From Nitrobacter sp051535235 (GTDB lineage Bacteria > Pseudomonadota > Alphaproteobacteria > Rhizobiales > Xanthobacteraceae): DNA of 64,000 nucleotides. Shown here one piece after another: positions 57,117 to 64,000 of this stretch; position 1 is the first letter of the stretch; every line of letters starts with the position of its first letter. The stretch is from positions 401,804 to 465,803 of the forward strand of contig NZ_JBPPLZ010000002.1 of NCBI RefSeq assembly GCF_051535235.1. The letters run 5' to 3'. A program made the translations under genes and the position numbers. Under the pieces are notes generated by a model. That model made no database searches. It had not been told where the DNA came from and saw nothing but the letters and a program-made list of their open reading frames with translations.

Positions 57117-57200
57117 AGGTCAGTCCTCCATGGAGCGACGTTGAATGGACCCGCCCGCCAATCGGGCCGGGCTTTCGTCTGTGTGCAGCCTGATGATCCG
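57117..57200 (-). promoter_or_regulatory. ROSE-type RNA thermometer in the hsp20 leader
   Basis: On the minus strand, the leader ends TCGCTCCATGGAGGA, seven bases and ATG. The UCGCU box (57138-57134) facing the GGAGGA ribosome-binding site (57129-57124) is the conserved core of ROSE elements, in which UYGCU pairs imperfectly with AGGA. A GC-rich hairpin with GCCCG / CGGGC arms lies just upstream. ROSE leaders control sHsp genes in Bradyrhizobium. Folding was not computed. Confidence 0.65.
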
Positions 57201-57235
57201 GTTTCGGAGCACTGGTAGCGGCCTGCACAGTGATG

Positions 57236-57263
57236 ATATGGGAGGGCTCCAAACGGGTTCAAG
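57236..57263 (-). promoter_or_regulatory. RpoH (sigma-32)-type promoter of hsp20
   Basis: Read on the minus strand, CTTGAA (57263-57258) and TCCCATAT (57243-57236) are separated by 14 nt, a close match to CTTGAA-N13-15-CCCCATNT. Transcription from about 57229 gives a leader of roughly 113 nt, the right size for a ROSE leader. Confidence 0.6.
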
Positions 57264-57335
57264 AGGCGGCCCACGCCCGTTTCTTGATGGTCCCGTCCTT
57301 CCGTTATTGAGCCTTTTCCTCCAGCCGGTCCGGTC

Positions 57336-58280
57336 ATGAGGCTTGTTTCGATCCCCGCAAATCCGGTTCCGGAAAATTATATCTGCGGCACCGTCAGGAC
57401 TTCCGACGGCATCGATCTGCGCTTTGCGCGATGGGCGCCGCCGCCGGGGCGAAAAGGAACGGTCTGCGTGTTTGCCGGGCGCGGCGAGCAGATCGAAAAA
57501 TATTTCGAGACCGTATGCGATCTGCGAGATCGTGGTTTTGCGGTGGCGATGATCGATTGGCGGGGGCAGGGCCTCTCGACGCGGCTGTCGTCCGACCCGC
57601 GCAAGGGCTACGTGCGCCGTTTCTCCGACTACGAGATCGACGTTCAGTCGTTTATGGAGCAGGTGGTGCTGCCCGATTGTCCGCCGCCGTACTTCGCGCT
57701 GGCGCATTCGATGGGTGGCGCGGTGCTGCTGCGAGTGGCGCACGCCGGCAAACGCTGGTTCGACCGTATCGTGCTGTCGGCGCCGATGATCGATCTGCCG
57801 GGGCGCCGCACCGGGTTCGCGGCGCGTGCGGTGCTGCGCGCGATGCGGCTGTTCGGACAGGGTGGGCACTATGTCCCCGGCGGCAGCGATCAACTCACCG
57901 GCGTCGCCGATTTCATCGGCAATCCCTTGACCAGCGACCCGGTCCGGTTCGCCCGCAACGTTGCAATCCTGGAGGAAGATCCCGCGCTGGGGATCGCAGC
58001 GCCGACGGTGGCATGGGCCGATACCGCCTTCCGGGCCATGCATGAATTCTGCGCGACGAATTATCCGTCGACGATTCGTCAGCCACTGCTGATGATCGCG
58101 GCCGGCGACGACACCATCGTCTCCACTCCCGCGATCGAGGAGTTCGCCTATCACCTGCGCAGCGGTTCGCACCTCGTCATCGCCGGATCGAAGCACGAGA
58201 TCCTGCAGGAGCAAAATCGCTATCGCGCTCAGTTCTGGGCGGCGTTCGACGCTTTCGTGCCGGGGTCGCCGTTGTTCTAG
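57336..58280 (+). CDS. Alpha/beta hydrolase, lysophospholipase (PldB)-like
   Basis: The product has 314 residues. The alpha/beta-hydrolase fold has IDWRGQGLSTR, the nucleophile elbow FALAHSMGGAVLLR, the acid residue near MIAAGDDTIVS and the histidine in GSKHEILQE. The layout fits Hydrolase_4 / PldB lysophospholipases, which remove an acyl chain from lysophospholipids. No signal peptide is seen. It converges on hisN with the stop codons overlapping by 4 bp. Confidence 0.85.
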   Translation: MRLVSIPANPVPENYICGTVRTSDGIDLRFARWAPPPGRKGTVCVFAGRGEQIEKYFETVCDLRDRGFAVAMIDWRGQGLSTRLSSDPRKGYVRRFSDYEIDVQSFMEQVVLPDCPPPYFALAHSMGGAVLLRVAHAGKRWFDRIVLSAPMIDLPGRRTGFAARAVLRAMRLFGQGGHYVPGGSDQLTGVADFIGNPLTSDPVRFARNVAILEEDPALGIAAPTVAWADTAFRAMHEFCATNYPSTIRQPLLMIAAGDDTIVSTPAIEEFAYHLRSGSHLVIAGSKHEILQEQNRYRAQFWAAFDAFVPGSPLF

Positions 58281-59062
58281 CGATTCAGCAATGTCAGTGC
58301 AGCCTCGTGCACGCGCGGATCGCCGGCGGCGACGACGCGGCCGCCGCCTTGCGCGGGCTCGCCCTCCCATGTCGTGATCACGCCGCCCGCTCCGGTGATG
58401 ATCGGGATCAAGGCGGCGATGTCATAGGGCTTCAGCTCCGTCTCGATGACGAGATCGAGATGGCCCGCGGCCAGCATGCAGTAGGAATAACAGTCGCCGC
58501 CATAGCGGGTCAGCCGGACCTCGGCCTCGACCTTGCCGAAGGCTGCACGGTCGTCGGCGTTCATCAACAGCGGACTGGTCGTGAACGATGTCGCCTCTTT
58601 CAGCGATGCGCACCGGCGCACCGCAAGCTTGCGCCCGTTCGACGGGCCCTGATAGCTCGCGGAGCGGTTGTCGCCGCTGAACCGCTCGCCGATGTAGGGC
58701 TGGTGCATCATGCCGTAGACCGGCATGCCGCGATGAAGCAACGCAATCAGCGTGCCCCAGATGGGAAAGCCGGCGATGAAGGACTTCGTGCCATCGATCG
58801 GATCCAGCATCCAGACGTATTCGGCGTCCTCGTTCTGGTTGCCGAATTCCTCGCCGACGATGCCGTGCTGCGGGAAACTCGCCTTGATCATCCGGCGCAT
58901 GACCGCCTCGGCGGCCCGATCCGCCTCCGTGACCGGATCAAAGCCGCGAGCGTCACATTTGTTTTCGACGCCGAGAAGAGACGTTCTGAAGAAAGGCAGA
59001 ATTGTTTCGCCCGCTGCCGTCGCGAGACGGTCTATAAAGGCGGTAAAATCGATCACCGTCAC
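58277..59062 (-). CDS. hisN: Histidinol-phosphatase (inositol-monophosphatase family)
   Basis: The product has 261 residues from GTG 59062, which follows a GAGGT sequence; further in-frame sequence upstream is not family-like. The Mg-binding motifs are EADRAAEAVMRR, GEEFG, LDPIDGTKSFIAGFPIWGTL and the late YDIAALIPIITGAGG. GGDCYSYCMLAAGHLDLVIE matches HisN more than SuhB. HisN dephosphorylates histidinol phosphate in histidine synthesis. Inositol monophosphatase activity cannot be excluded. Confidence 0.88.
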   Translation of the reverse strand: MTVIDFTAFIDRLATAAGETILPFFRTSLLGVENKCDARGFDPVTEADRAAEAVMRRMIKASFPQHGIVGEEFGNQNEDAEYVWMLDPIDGTKSFIAGFPIWGTLIALLHRGMPVYGMMHQPYIGERFSGDNRSASYQGPSNGRKLAVRRCASLKEATSFTTSPLLMNADDRAAFGKVEAEVRLTRYGGDCYSYCMLAAGHLDLVIETELKPYDIAALIPIITGAGGVITTWEGEPAQGGGRVVAAGDPRVHEAALTLLNR

Positions 59063-59380
59063 GTCTACCTCACCGGGCGATGTTCGCACACGCGCGCGCG
59101 CCCCAAGTTGAGCGCCTCCTATACATGCAGGAATCGGAGGCCGCACCGTCTGCGATCCATTGCACAGCAGTTATCCCGTTCTCGGGCTCATTTGCCCATG
59201 GAGTGCCGACGGCATCTGCGATCGAAGGAGGAAAATCGCCGTCCCGGGTTGCGGCCGGACTGTGGCAAGCCTGCTGTTCTGGTATTAAATAGTTGGTATT
59301 ACTAAGTAATTTTGTTGCAGGGTCGACGCGCGGCGAAATCAGAATATACCTAATCGCGGGGGAAAATCGTTTGAAATCCC

Positions 59381-59409
59381 TTGCTTTTTGTGCAGCGCGG
59401 CCGTATATT
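59381..59409 (+). promoter_or_regulatory. Sigma-70-type promoter of a putative small RNA
   Basis: TTGCTT (59381-59386) and TATATT (59404-59409) are separated by exactly 17 bp. Transcription would begin near 59416-59418. The site lies in the gap between hisN and the N-formylglutamate amidohydrolase gene and points to the right. Confidence 0.7.
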
Positions 59410-59416
59410 GTTGCGG

Positions 59417-59500
59417 TGCGGTAGCCCTCGCGCTACTGCTGCCCTCCTTGGGCGTTTCCTCCCAGACTTGGGCCGCTTGGTTTGACGAGCGGCCCTTTTT
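59417..59500 (+). ncRNA. Putative trans-acting small RNA with anti-Shine-Dalgarno loops
   Basis: About 84 nt. Three hairpins are visible: GCGGTAG (59418-59424) with CTACTGC (59433-59439), loop CCCTCGCG; GCCC (59441-59444) with GGGC (59450-59453), loop TCCTT; and a terminator, GGGCCGCT (59470-59477) with AGCGGCCC (59488-59495), then TTTTT. Between the second and third lies the single-stranded GTTTCCTCCCAGACTT. The CTCC and CCTCC elements in loop and linker could pair with ribosome-binding sites, as in the alpha-r14 / NfeR1 type rhizobial RNAs. A sigma-70 promoter lies just upstream. Homology to a named family is not established. Confidence 0.65.
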
Positions 59501-59567
59501 CTTGTCGCCAGCAAGGATACGGTGGTTTCGAAGTCCTCGCCACGCCACGCCAAGGGTGGCGGTCTAT

Positions 59568-60455
59568 TTATTCGGCGGCCGACCGGAACGTCCCGAGATC
59601 GCCGAGCGGAATGGCGGCCAGCGCGTCGGCGAGCGTCATGAAATCCGCTGCGACCTGCCGGAAGCGCGGACCACGCTCGCGGCGGCGTTCGTCCATGTAG
59701 ACCGCGCGGTTGAGTTCGAACTGAACCGCGTGCAGTCCGCTTGCCGGATTGCCATAATGCTCGGTGATGAAACCGCCGGCGTAGGGTTTGTTGCGGCCGA
59801 CCGAATAGCCGAGGCCGCTCATCACGTCCTCGATGATGTTCGGAAGCAGCGGCGCGCAACTGGTGTCGTAGCGATCGCCGATCACGATATCCGGACGTCT
59901 CGGTTCGTCGTGAGAAATGCCGGTCGACGGCATCGAGTGGCAATCCACAACGATGGCTGTCCCGAACGTCTGGTGGGCCTTGTGGATCAGCCGCCGCAAT
60001 GCGCGATGGTAGGGTTTGTAGAGCAGTTCGATACGGCCGAGCGCGTCGTCGACGCTGAGACGTTCGCGATAGATCTCCTGGCCGTCGCCGACGACGCGCG
60101 GAATGGTGCCGAGGCCGCCCGCGACCCGCATCGATCGCGTATTGGCGAAACTCGGCAAGCGACCGGTGAACATCCGCGGATCGAGTTCGTAAGGTTCGCG
60201 GTTGACGTCGACATAGGAGCGGGGAAAGTTGACCCGAACCACGGGAAAGCCGATCTCGACGAGGCCGACGATCAGTTCATCCATGAACGAGTCTTCGGAC
60301 CGGCGAAGGCTGGCCAGGTCGATTCGCGACGCGGCCAGAAACTCCTCCGGATAGACCGAACCGGAGTGCGGGGAATTGAAGATGATGGGAGACCGCCACT
60401 GCGCCGGCTCGGCGATCTCGAAAGGGGGCGGCTGGCTGCCGTCAAATTGGGTCAT
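59568..60455 (-). CDS. N-formylglutamate amidohydrolase
   Basis: The product has 295 residues. It belongs to the FGase family (HutG-type in some bacteria), which hydrolyses N-formylglutamate to formate and glutamate. IIFNSPHSGSVYPEEF holds the first metal-binding site, and DCHSMPSTG the second, with a conserved DVNREPYELDPRMF. No other histidine-degradation gene is near, so a broader amidohydrolase role is possible. It is divergent from cpdR, an arrangement I recall as common in Rhizobiales. Confidence 0.85.
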   Translation of the reverse strand: MTQFDGSQPPPFEIAEPAQWRSPIIFNSPHSGSVYPEEFLAASRIDLASLRRSEDSFMDELIVGLVEIGFPVVRVNFPRSYVDVNREPYELDPRMFTGRLPSFANTRSMRVAGGLGTIPRVVGDGQEIYRERLSVDDALGRIELLYKPYHRALRRLIHKAHQTFGTAIVVDCHSMPSTGISHDEPRRPDIVIGDRYDTSCAPLLPNIIEDVMSGLGYSVGRNKPYAGGFITEHYGNPASGLHAVQFELNRAVYMDERRRERGPRFRQVAADFMTLADALAAIPLGDLGTFRSAAE

Positions 60456-60641
60456 GGCCGGGCGTCATCCTGAAATTGCGCAGCCTACTGTCGAATGTCG
60501 TCTGGACAGGCGCTTTTCGAACCTGCATTGTCGATAATCGCAGCCGTTCTGCCAAGCCAAAGTTAGCCTTCACCCCAAATTTACCATCATCAGGCTTAGT
60601 AGGGCGACTGCTCCTCCAAGTCGGGCCCCGATACCACCGCC

Positions 60642-61001
60642 ATGCACAAAATCCTCCTTGCCGAAGATGACAACGACATGCGCCGATTTCTGGTCAAGGC
60701 GCTGGAAAACGCTGGTTTCAAGGTATCGTCCTATGACAACGGACTGTCAGCCTACCAGAGACTGCGCGAGGAGCCATTTGAAATGCTTCTCACCGATATC
60801 GTGATGCCGGAAATGGACGGGATCGAATTGGCGCGGCGCGCGTCGGAACTCGATCCCGATATCAAGATCATGTTTATCACCGGCTTTGCCGCTGTCGCGC
60901 TGAATTCCGATTCCGCGGCGCCCAAGAACGCCAAGGTGCTTTCCAAACCGGTGCATCTGCGGGAATTGGTCAGCGAAGTGAACAAGATGCTGGCGGCGTA
61001 A
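60642..61001 (+). CDS. cpdR: Single-domain response regulator CpdR
   Basis: The product has 119 residues, a lone receiver domain. The acidic pocket is AEDD (residues 7-10), the phospho-acceptor Asp52 is in LLTDIVMPEMDG, and the conserved lysine is in VLSKPVHLRELV. CpdR, when unphosphorylated, delivers substrates to ClpXP at the cell pole and so controls CtrA breakdown and the cell cycle. The CckA-ChpT pathway phosphorylates it. The start codon follows ACCACCGCC; no good SD is visible. Confidence 0.92.
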   Translation: MHKILLAEDDNDMRRFLVKALENAGFKVSSYDNGLSAYQRLREEPFEMLLTDIVMPEMDGIELARRASELDPDIKIMFITGFAAVALNSDSAAPKNAKVLSKPVHLRELVSEVNKMLAA

Positions 61002-61074
61002 TTCGTGCCCGCCCGTCCTTGCCTGTCAGCACCGGAGCCGATATAGGTCGCGGCGACCCCATGCGGACGTTTTC

Positions 61075-61149
61075 GGGCGCGTAGCTCAGCGGGAGAGCAC
61101 TACCTTGACATGGTAGGGGTCACAGGTTCGATCCCTGTCGCGCCCACCA
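61075..61149 (+). tRNA. tRNA-Val (anticodon GAC)
   Basis: A full cloverleaf: acceptor GGGCGCG (61075-61081) with CGCGCCC (61139-61145); D arm GCTC/GAGC; anticodon arm CTACC-TTGACAT-GGTAG with GAC reading GUC/GUU; variable loop GGGTC; T arm ACAGG-TTCGATC-CCTGT; encoded CCA at 61147-61149. The decayed mobile element begins downstream, so its 3' end may have been an integration site. Confidence 0.97.
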
Positions 61150-61188
61150 CCCAGTCTGTTATTTCTCAGATTTTCAGAGACTGATGAG

Positions 61189-61214
61189 AAAGGCCCCCTA
61201 CTGGCGGGCTTTTC
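61189..61214 (+). terminator. Probable terminator after tRNA-Val
   Basis: AAAGGCCCCC (61189-61198) and GCGGGCTTTT (61204-61213) pair imperfectly, with AAAG/CTTT outside and CCC/GGG inside, about 40 bp after the tRNA. Confidence 0.5.
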
Positions 61215-61335
61215 TGCATTTTGATCTGCGGAGGCGCGGTCTCTGTGACCCGTCCGGGCTGGTTTTGGGGCTCTGTCTCTGCCGCGCAATTTCCCGTTCC
61301 TGGGAATCAGACCGATGAAATGAAATAAGGCGCGG

Positions 61336-62084
61336 TCACCGATTGGCAGAATCGGGAGCGGGTGTCGGTGCCAGGCCGAGGCGGGTCATCTGTTGAGACC
61401 ATTCAGCCGGTGCATCGCGGAGGGCAGCGACACCGATCCCGCGGGGGAAACGCCCTTCAACAGCTGCTGTGACCAGGGTAGGTGCAAGGAAGGTGAGGGA
61501 GATCGTCATATTGATCTGTCGCGTGCTGCAATGTTGGCGGGCGGCAAGGCTTTCGATTGTTTCGCGGCCGTCGACGATCTCCTGAAGCCAGAGACGGCCG
61601 CGGCCGATCGCTCGGATCAGAGCCGACCGGCGTTCGGCCTTCACGGGCCGGGCGCGATGCTCTGGCGTACCCGCCGGCAGCAAAATTTCCTGGGCGGGCC
61701 TTGATGGCTTCTTCCAGGGCACGACGACGGTGCGCGAGGTGACCGCGCGGTGTTCAGCCGAATTCGGATCGTGGTTGCTCCGGATCTGGATATCGTTTTC
61801 GCCAGACCTCAGATGAATCGCCAACTGATTCTTGCGAACCTCAATTCGGGCGACAAACCGCTCAATCGCTTCTCGAGGCAACGCATCGGTCGAAAGCGGA
61901 TCATCCATGTCCGTGTTGGCAATGACCGCCTTGGAGATTGTAACTTCGATCACTGACGCGGGCACGCGGGTGACAGAGCCAACGGGCTTATCCGTTTGGC
62001 CCCGGATGCAGGGTGCAGAGACTGGGTCGCCACGAGCCGCAAAACTTGGTCCAAAGATACGGTAGCCGCACGCTTTAGAAGTTG
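61336..62084 (-). pseudogene. Serine recombinase, internal and C-terminal fragment
   Basis: The fragment encodes the later part of a large serine recombinase: VGSVTRVPASVIEVTISKAV, DALPREAIERFVARIEVRKN, then IESLAARQHCSTRQINMTIS and VEGRFPRGIGVAALRDAPAEW. The catalytic resolvase domain is missing. Its frame is joined near 62084 to a truncated DUF2924 gene, which suggests an internal deletion. Intact copies lie after DUF3489 and DUF2924 genes in many alphaproteobacterial mobile elements. The remaining fragment cannot recombine DNA. Confidence 0.72.
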
Positions 62085-62302
62085 AACCGTCGCAGCATCG
62101 AGATCCCAAAGCGCATCGGCCTGAATGCGATAGGCGAGAATGCCGAACAGCAGATGCCTGGGCAGGTGCTCCGGGGCAGGGCGCCCGTAACACTCTGCCA
62201 GCGGGACTGTAACCCGATGAGATCGAGACAATGCAGATGCGCAATCTCGAGATCAAGAGAGGCCGCATCGGTGGTGCGACGTGTTTGTCTTCGCGGCGCC
62301 AT
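62085..62302 (-). pseudogene. DUF2924 gene, frameshifted and truncated
   Basis: The start (MAPRRQTRRTTDAASLDLEI, then LHCLDLIGLQSRWQSVTG) matches DUF2924. The family then continues in another frame as RPAPEHLPRHLLFGILAYRI, QADALWDLDAATVQLLKRAA. Loss of one G near 62190 explains the shift. The 3' half is absent and the sequence runs into the recombinase fragment. DUF2924 normally sits between DUF3489 and the recombinase. Confidence 0.72.
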
Positions 62303-62713
62303 CGGTCAGGCGGGTCTTGGCTGATTTGCCGACCTCATCTGCTGCAGACTTGATGCGATAGCGTCGGACCTTATCTACAAGCTCGGAATCAAGATCGAGC
62401 TTCAGTTTCCTGCGCGCGACACCGGCAAAGAACCCGCGCACCGAATGCTTCTGCCAACCCATTGTCTTGACGATGGCTTCGATCGTGCAGCCATCTGTCG
62501 ATCGCAGCAGAGCCAGCGCCTGAGCTTGCTTGGAATCGGCGCGATCGCCTGATGCTTTGGCCGGTACGGCGAATGCGTTGGTAGCCGGCAAGACCTTCGA
62601 GGCCGCCGGCCTTTTTGTCCTGGTGGCAACGTGTTTGGCCTTACCGGATCGAGTCGCAGCTAATTTGAGGAGCGTCTGGTCGTGGCTCGCCGCTTTGCTT
62701 TGGCTTTGGTCAT
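62253..62713 (-). pseudogene. DUF3489 gene with N-terminal frameshift
   Basis: An intact DUF3489 core is visible: SKQAQALALLRSTDGCTIEA, MGWQKHSVRGFFAGVARRKL and ELVDKVRRYRIK. The expected start, ATG 62713 (MTKAKAKRRATTRRSS) with GGAG 6 nt upstream, closes after 17 codons in another frame, so a frameshift separates start and core. A longer frame from 62774 would bypass it but has no ribosome-binding site. DUF3489 may be a DNA-binding accessory factor; function unproven. Confidence 0.65.
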
Positions 62714-62919
62714 AAGGATCTCCGTAGTTGTAGGGCACCCATCGCGCCCACCGCCGCAACCCCGCAGTGGCCAAAGGCCGGCGGGGCAGGATCCTGCGAA
62801 CCTGTTAGCTCGCGCTATGAGCGTTACACGAACGCTCCGTTGCCGCAGCAAAGCCAGTCCTTTCTGAGCAATCTTGTTGCTCGTTACTCGGATCAGTGTG
62901 TGAAGGTCACAGGCGAGCA

Positions 62920-63339
62920 TCAGCTACGAATCTGAGGGTCAGGAGTTCGCAAATGCGCATCCACCGCCTTGGCGCCGACGAACCGCGAGCCTCGCACCGC
63001 GCCGCGCTGCTGGTTCAACTTCACGACCCGGGCCTTCACCGTGACCCGCCGCACCCGCGTGCGGACGCCGCTCCCGTCGCGGCTCCACGCACTGCGGTCC
63101 TTGAGCGTCAGCGCCAATCCAGCGCCCCGACCTCGCGCGTTGAATCGGCCGCTTCCCTTTCCGGATGAACCCAGCCGATAAGGGTTGCCGCCCGCGCGCC
63201 GCACCGCCTGATGGACTTCGCCGATGAAGCTCGTGGGACGAACGCGCACGCGATGGATACGGCTTCGCGGAGCACGCATGCCGCCGCGGTCGCGGACCTT
63301 GCCAGGACGGATGCGGAAATCGTCATCGTCGCGCGCCAT
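62920..63339 (-). pseudogene. DUF3363/VirD2-type relaxase, 5' fragment
   Basis: The start MARDDDDFRIRPGKVRDRGG, followed by AGGNPYRLGSSGKGSGRFN, ARGRGAGLALTL and VKARVVKLNQQRGAVRGSRF, is typical of the N-terminus of conjugative relaxases of rhizobial mobile elements. Homology stops after KAVDAHLR at about 62947; an unrelated tail of eight residues and a stop follow. Full-length relaxases run to roughly 600 residues, so about 80 percent is lost. The catalytic part is gone. Confidence 0.72.
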
Positions 63340-63453
63340 ATGACGACAATCGGGACAGACGTGGTGTCCTGCAAGCGATGAAATGCAGCGGTCGTAACGC
63401 GTCGCAAAAATAATTTCGATGGCGTAGCGCGTCGTAGCGCACATCGCGAACAA

Positions 63454-64000
63454 TGCGATCTAACTCATTCGGAGAAAACCAAGATTGCAAATCGGCAAAA
63501 CGACGCCCACATCACACGGCGCCGACCCGAGACCCGCCATCCGTGACCAAAATCAACGTGCAGACAACACCTTCGCGATCAACGATCGCCGCGAGCGAAA
63601 GCTCGCTTTATCTTGCCCTCTTAATCGGTCGGGATCTCTCGCTCGTTTTCGCCATCCTCGTTTGTCCTTCTCGCTACTCAAGACCACTTCGCGCTTCGCT
63701 GCAACACGCAGCGCTTCGCCGGATGAGAAGTCTGGCACGCCGTGCACTCTTCCGCGCTCAGCGACGGGGTGTTTCGGCTGCACATTGGCAGCGCTCGAAC
63801 CGTCGCGGCGCATCTCTCCATCGGATTCACGGGGCATCATCACAGGCAATCCGGCGTGGTCCGAAGACGCCATCCGATGTTTCAGAGCGCCCGGCGCCGC
63901 GCACGACCGACGATTACCTGCGCGAACGCGAACAGAAAGCAAAAAGCTGATTATCTGGCGGTAAGAACGATGCAGTCCGCGACCGAATGTGCCGGCCACC
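63454..64000. other. Right end of the decayed element, no confident gene
   Basis: Open frames occur on both strands but none shows a family, a signal or a ribosome-binding site. On the plus strand a frame ends RRGPKTPSDVSERPAPRTTD at about 63951 and could be the tail of a decayed gene. The relaxase fragment lies to its left, and the right border of the element is outside the window. Confidence 0.3.

Noticed and set aside
61086..61289. Minus-strand open frame covering the tRNA-Val region
   Set aside because: It is antisense to the tRNA and its sequence (RDRDRTCDPYHVKVV) is a well-known artefact of tRNA complements.
62742..62752. TCGCGCCCACC, an 11-base match to the tRNA-Val 3' end (61138-61148)
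   Set aside because: It is too short, the flanks do not match further, and it sits inside the DUF3489 leader rather than at a border; probably chance in GC-rich DNA.

Overview
The window is high-GC alphaproteobacterial chromosome and most likely comes from the Nitrobacteraceae (Bradyrhizobium/Afipia/Rhodopseudomonas group). Supporting signs are CpdR next to an N-formylglutamate amidohydrolase, a ScfR/RamB regulator divergent from isocitrate lyase, serC-serA, a ROSE-type small heat-shock leader, GCG_CRPN-type and DUF992 small secreted proteins, and dispersed palindromic repeats of a type common in this family. No database search could be run. Family names rest on recognised motifs and remembered family sequences.

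Layout. 1-5.3 kb: the 3' end of a carbohydrate/glycerol-type ABC binding protein, a DUF1993 protein, an orphan soxC-soxD pair and a membrane-anchored DJ-1/PfpI protein. 5.5-8.8 kb: glyoxylate-cycle module (ramB-like regulator, divergent aceA, DUF4170 protein, strong terminator). 8.9-16.1 kb: a hypothetical membrane protein, a PQQ-type sugar dehydrogenase, GST, a GT87-like membrane protein, aspartate aminotransferase and two DUF992 secreted proteins. 16.2-24 kb: an EF-G paralogue with an altered G3 motif, a frameshifted XRE-type regulator remnant with a perfect palindrome in front of a SulP transporter, aroE, and feoAB. 24-31 kb: lldD, glmM, an Fsr-like MFS exporter, two outer-membrane beta-barrels and a Gly-rich secreted protein. 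31.1-39.5 kb: serC-serA with a structured leader, a small membrane protein, an S10 peptidase, purA and a Pro-rich membrane protein. 39.5-49.6 kb: small secreted proteins, an AraC regulator, DUF4112, msrA-msrB, galU-DUF7662, a lytic transglycosylase, a DUF459 SGNH protein. 49.8-60.5 kb: gltB-gltD, hsp20 with an RpoH-like promoter and ROSE leader, an alpha/beta hydrolase, hisN, a probable unannotated small RNA (about 59417-59500) and an N-formylglutamate amidohydrolase gene. 60.6-64 kb: cpdR, tRNA-Val(GAC), then a decayed mobile element (serine-recombinase 3' fragment, frameshifted DUF2924 and DUF3489, truncated DUF3363-type relaxase).

Working together: aceA and its regulator handle acetate or fatty-acid growth; serC-serA makes serine; gltBD assimilates ammonia; galU and glmM feed envelope polysaccharides; feoAB imports ferrous iron, possibly under Irr; msrAB, the GST and Hsp20 cover stress.

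I found no intact new defence or metabolic system. The best candidates for something undescribed are the roughly 84-nt RNA with its own promoter, anti-Shine-Dalgarno loops and intrinsic terminator near 59.4 kb, and the dead regulator with a surviving operator-like palindrome in front of the SulP gene near 18.5 kb.
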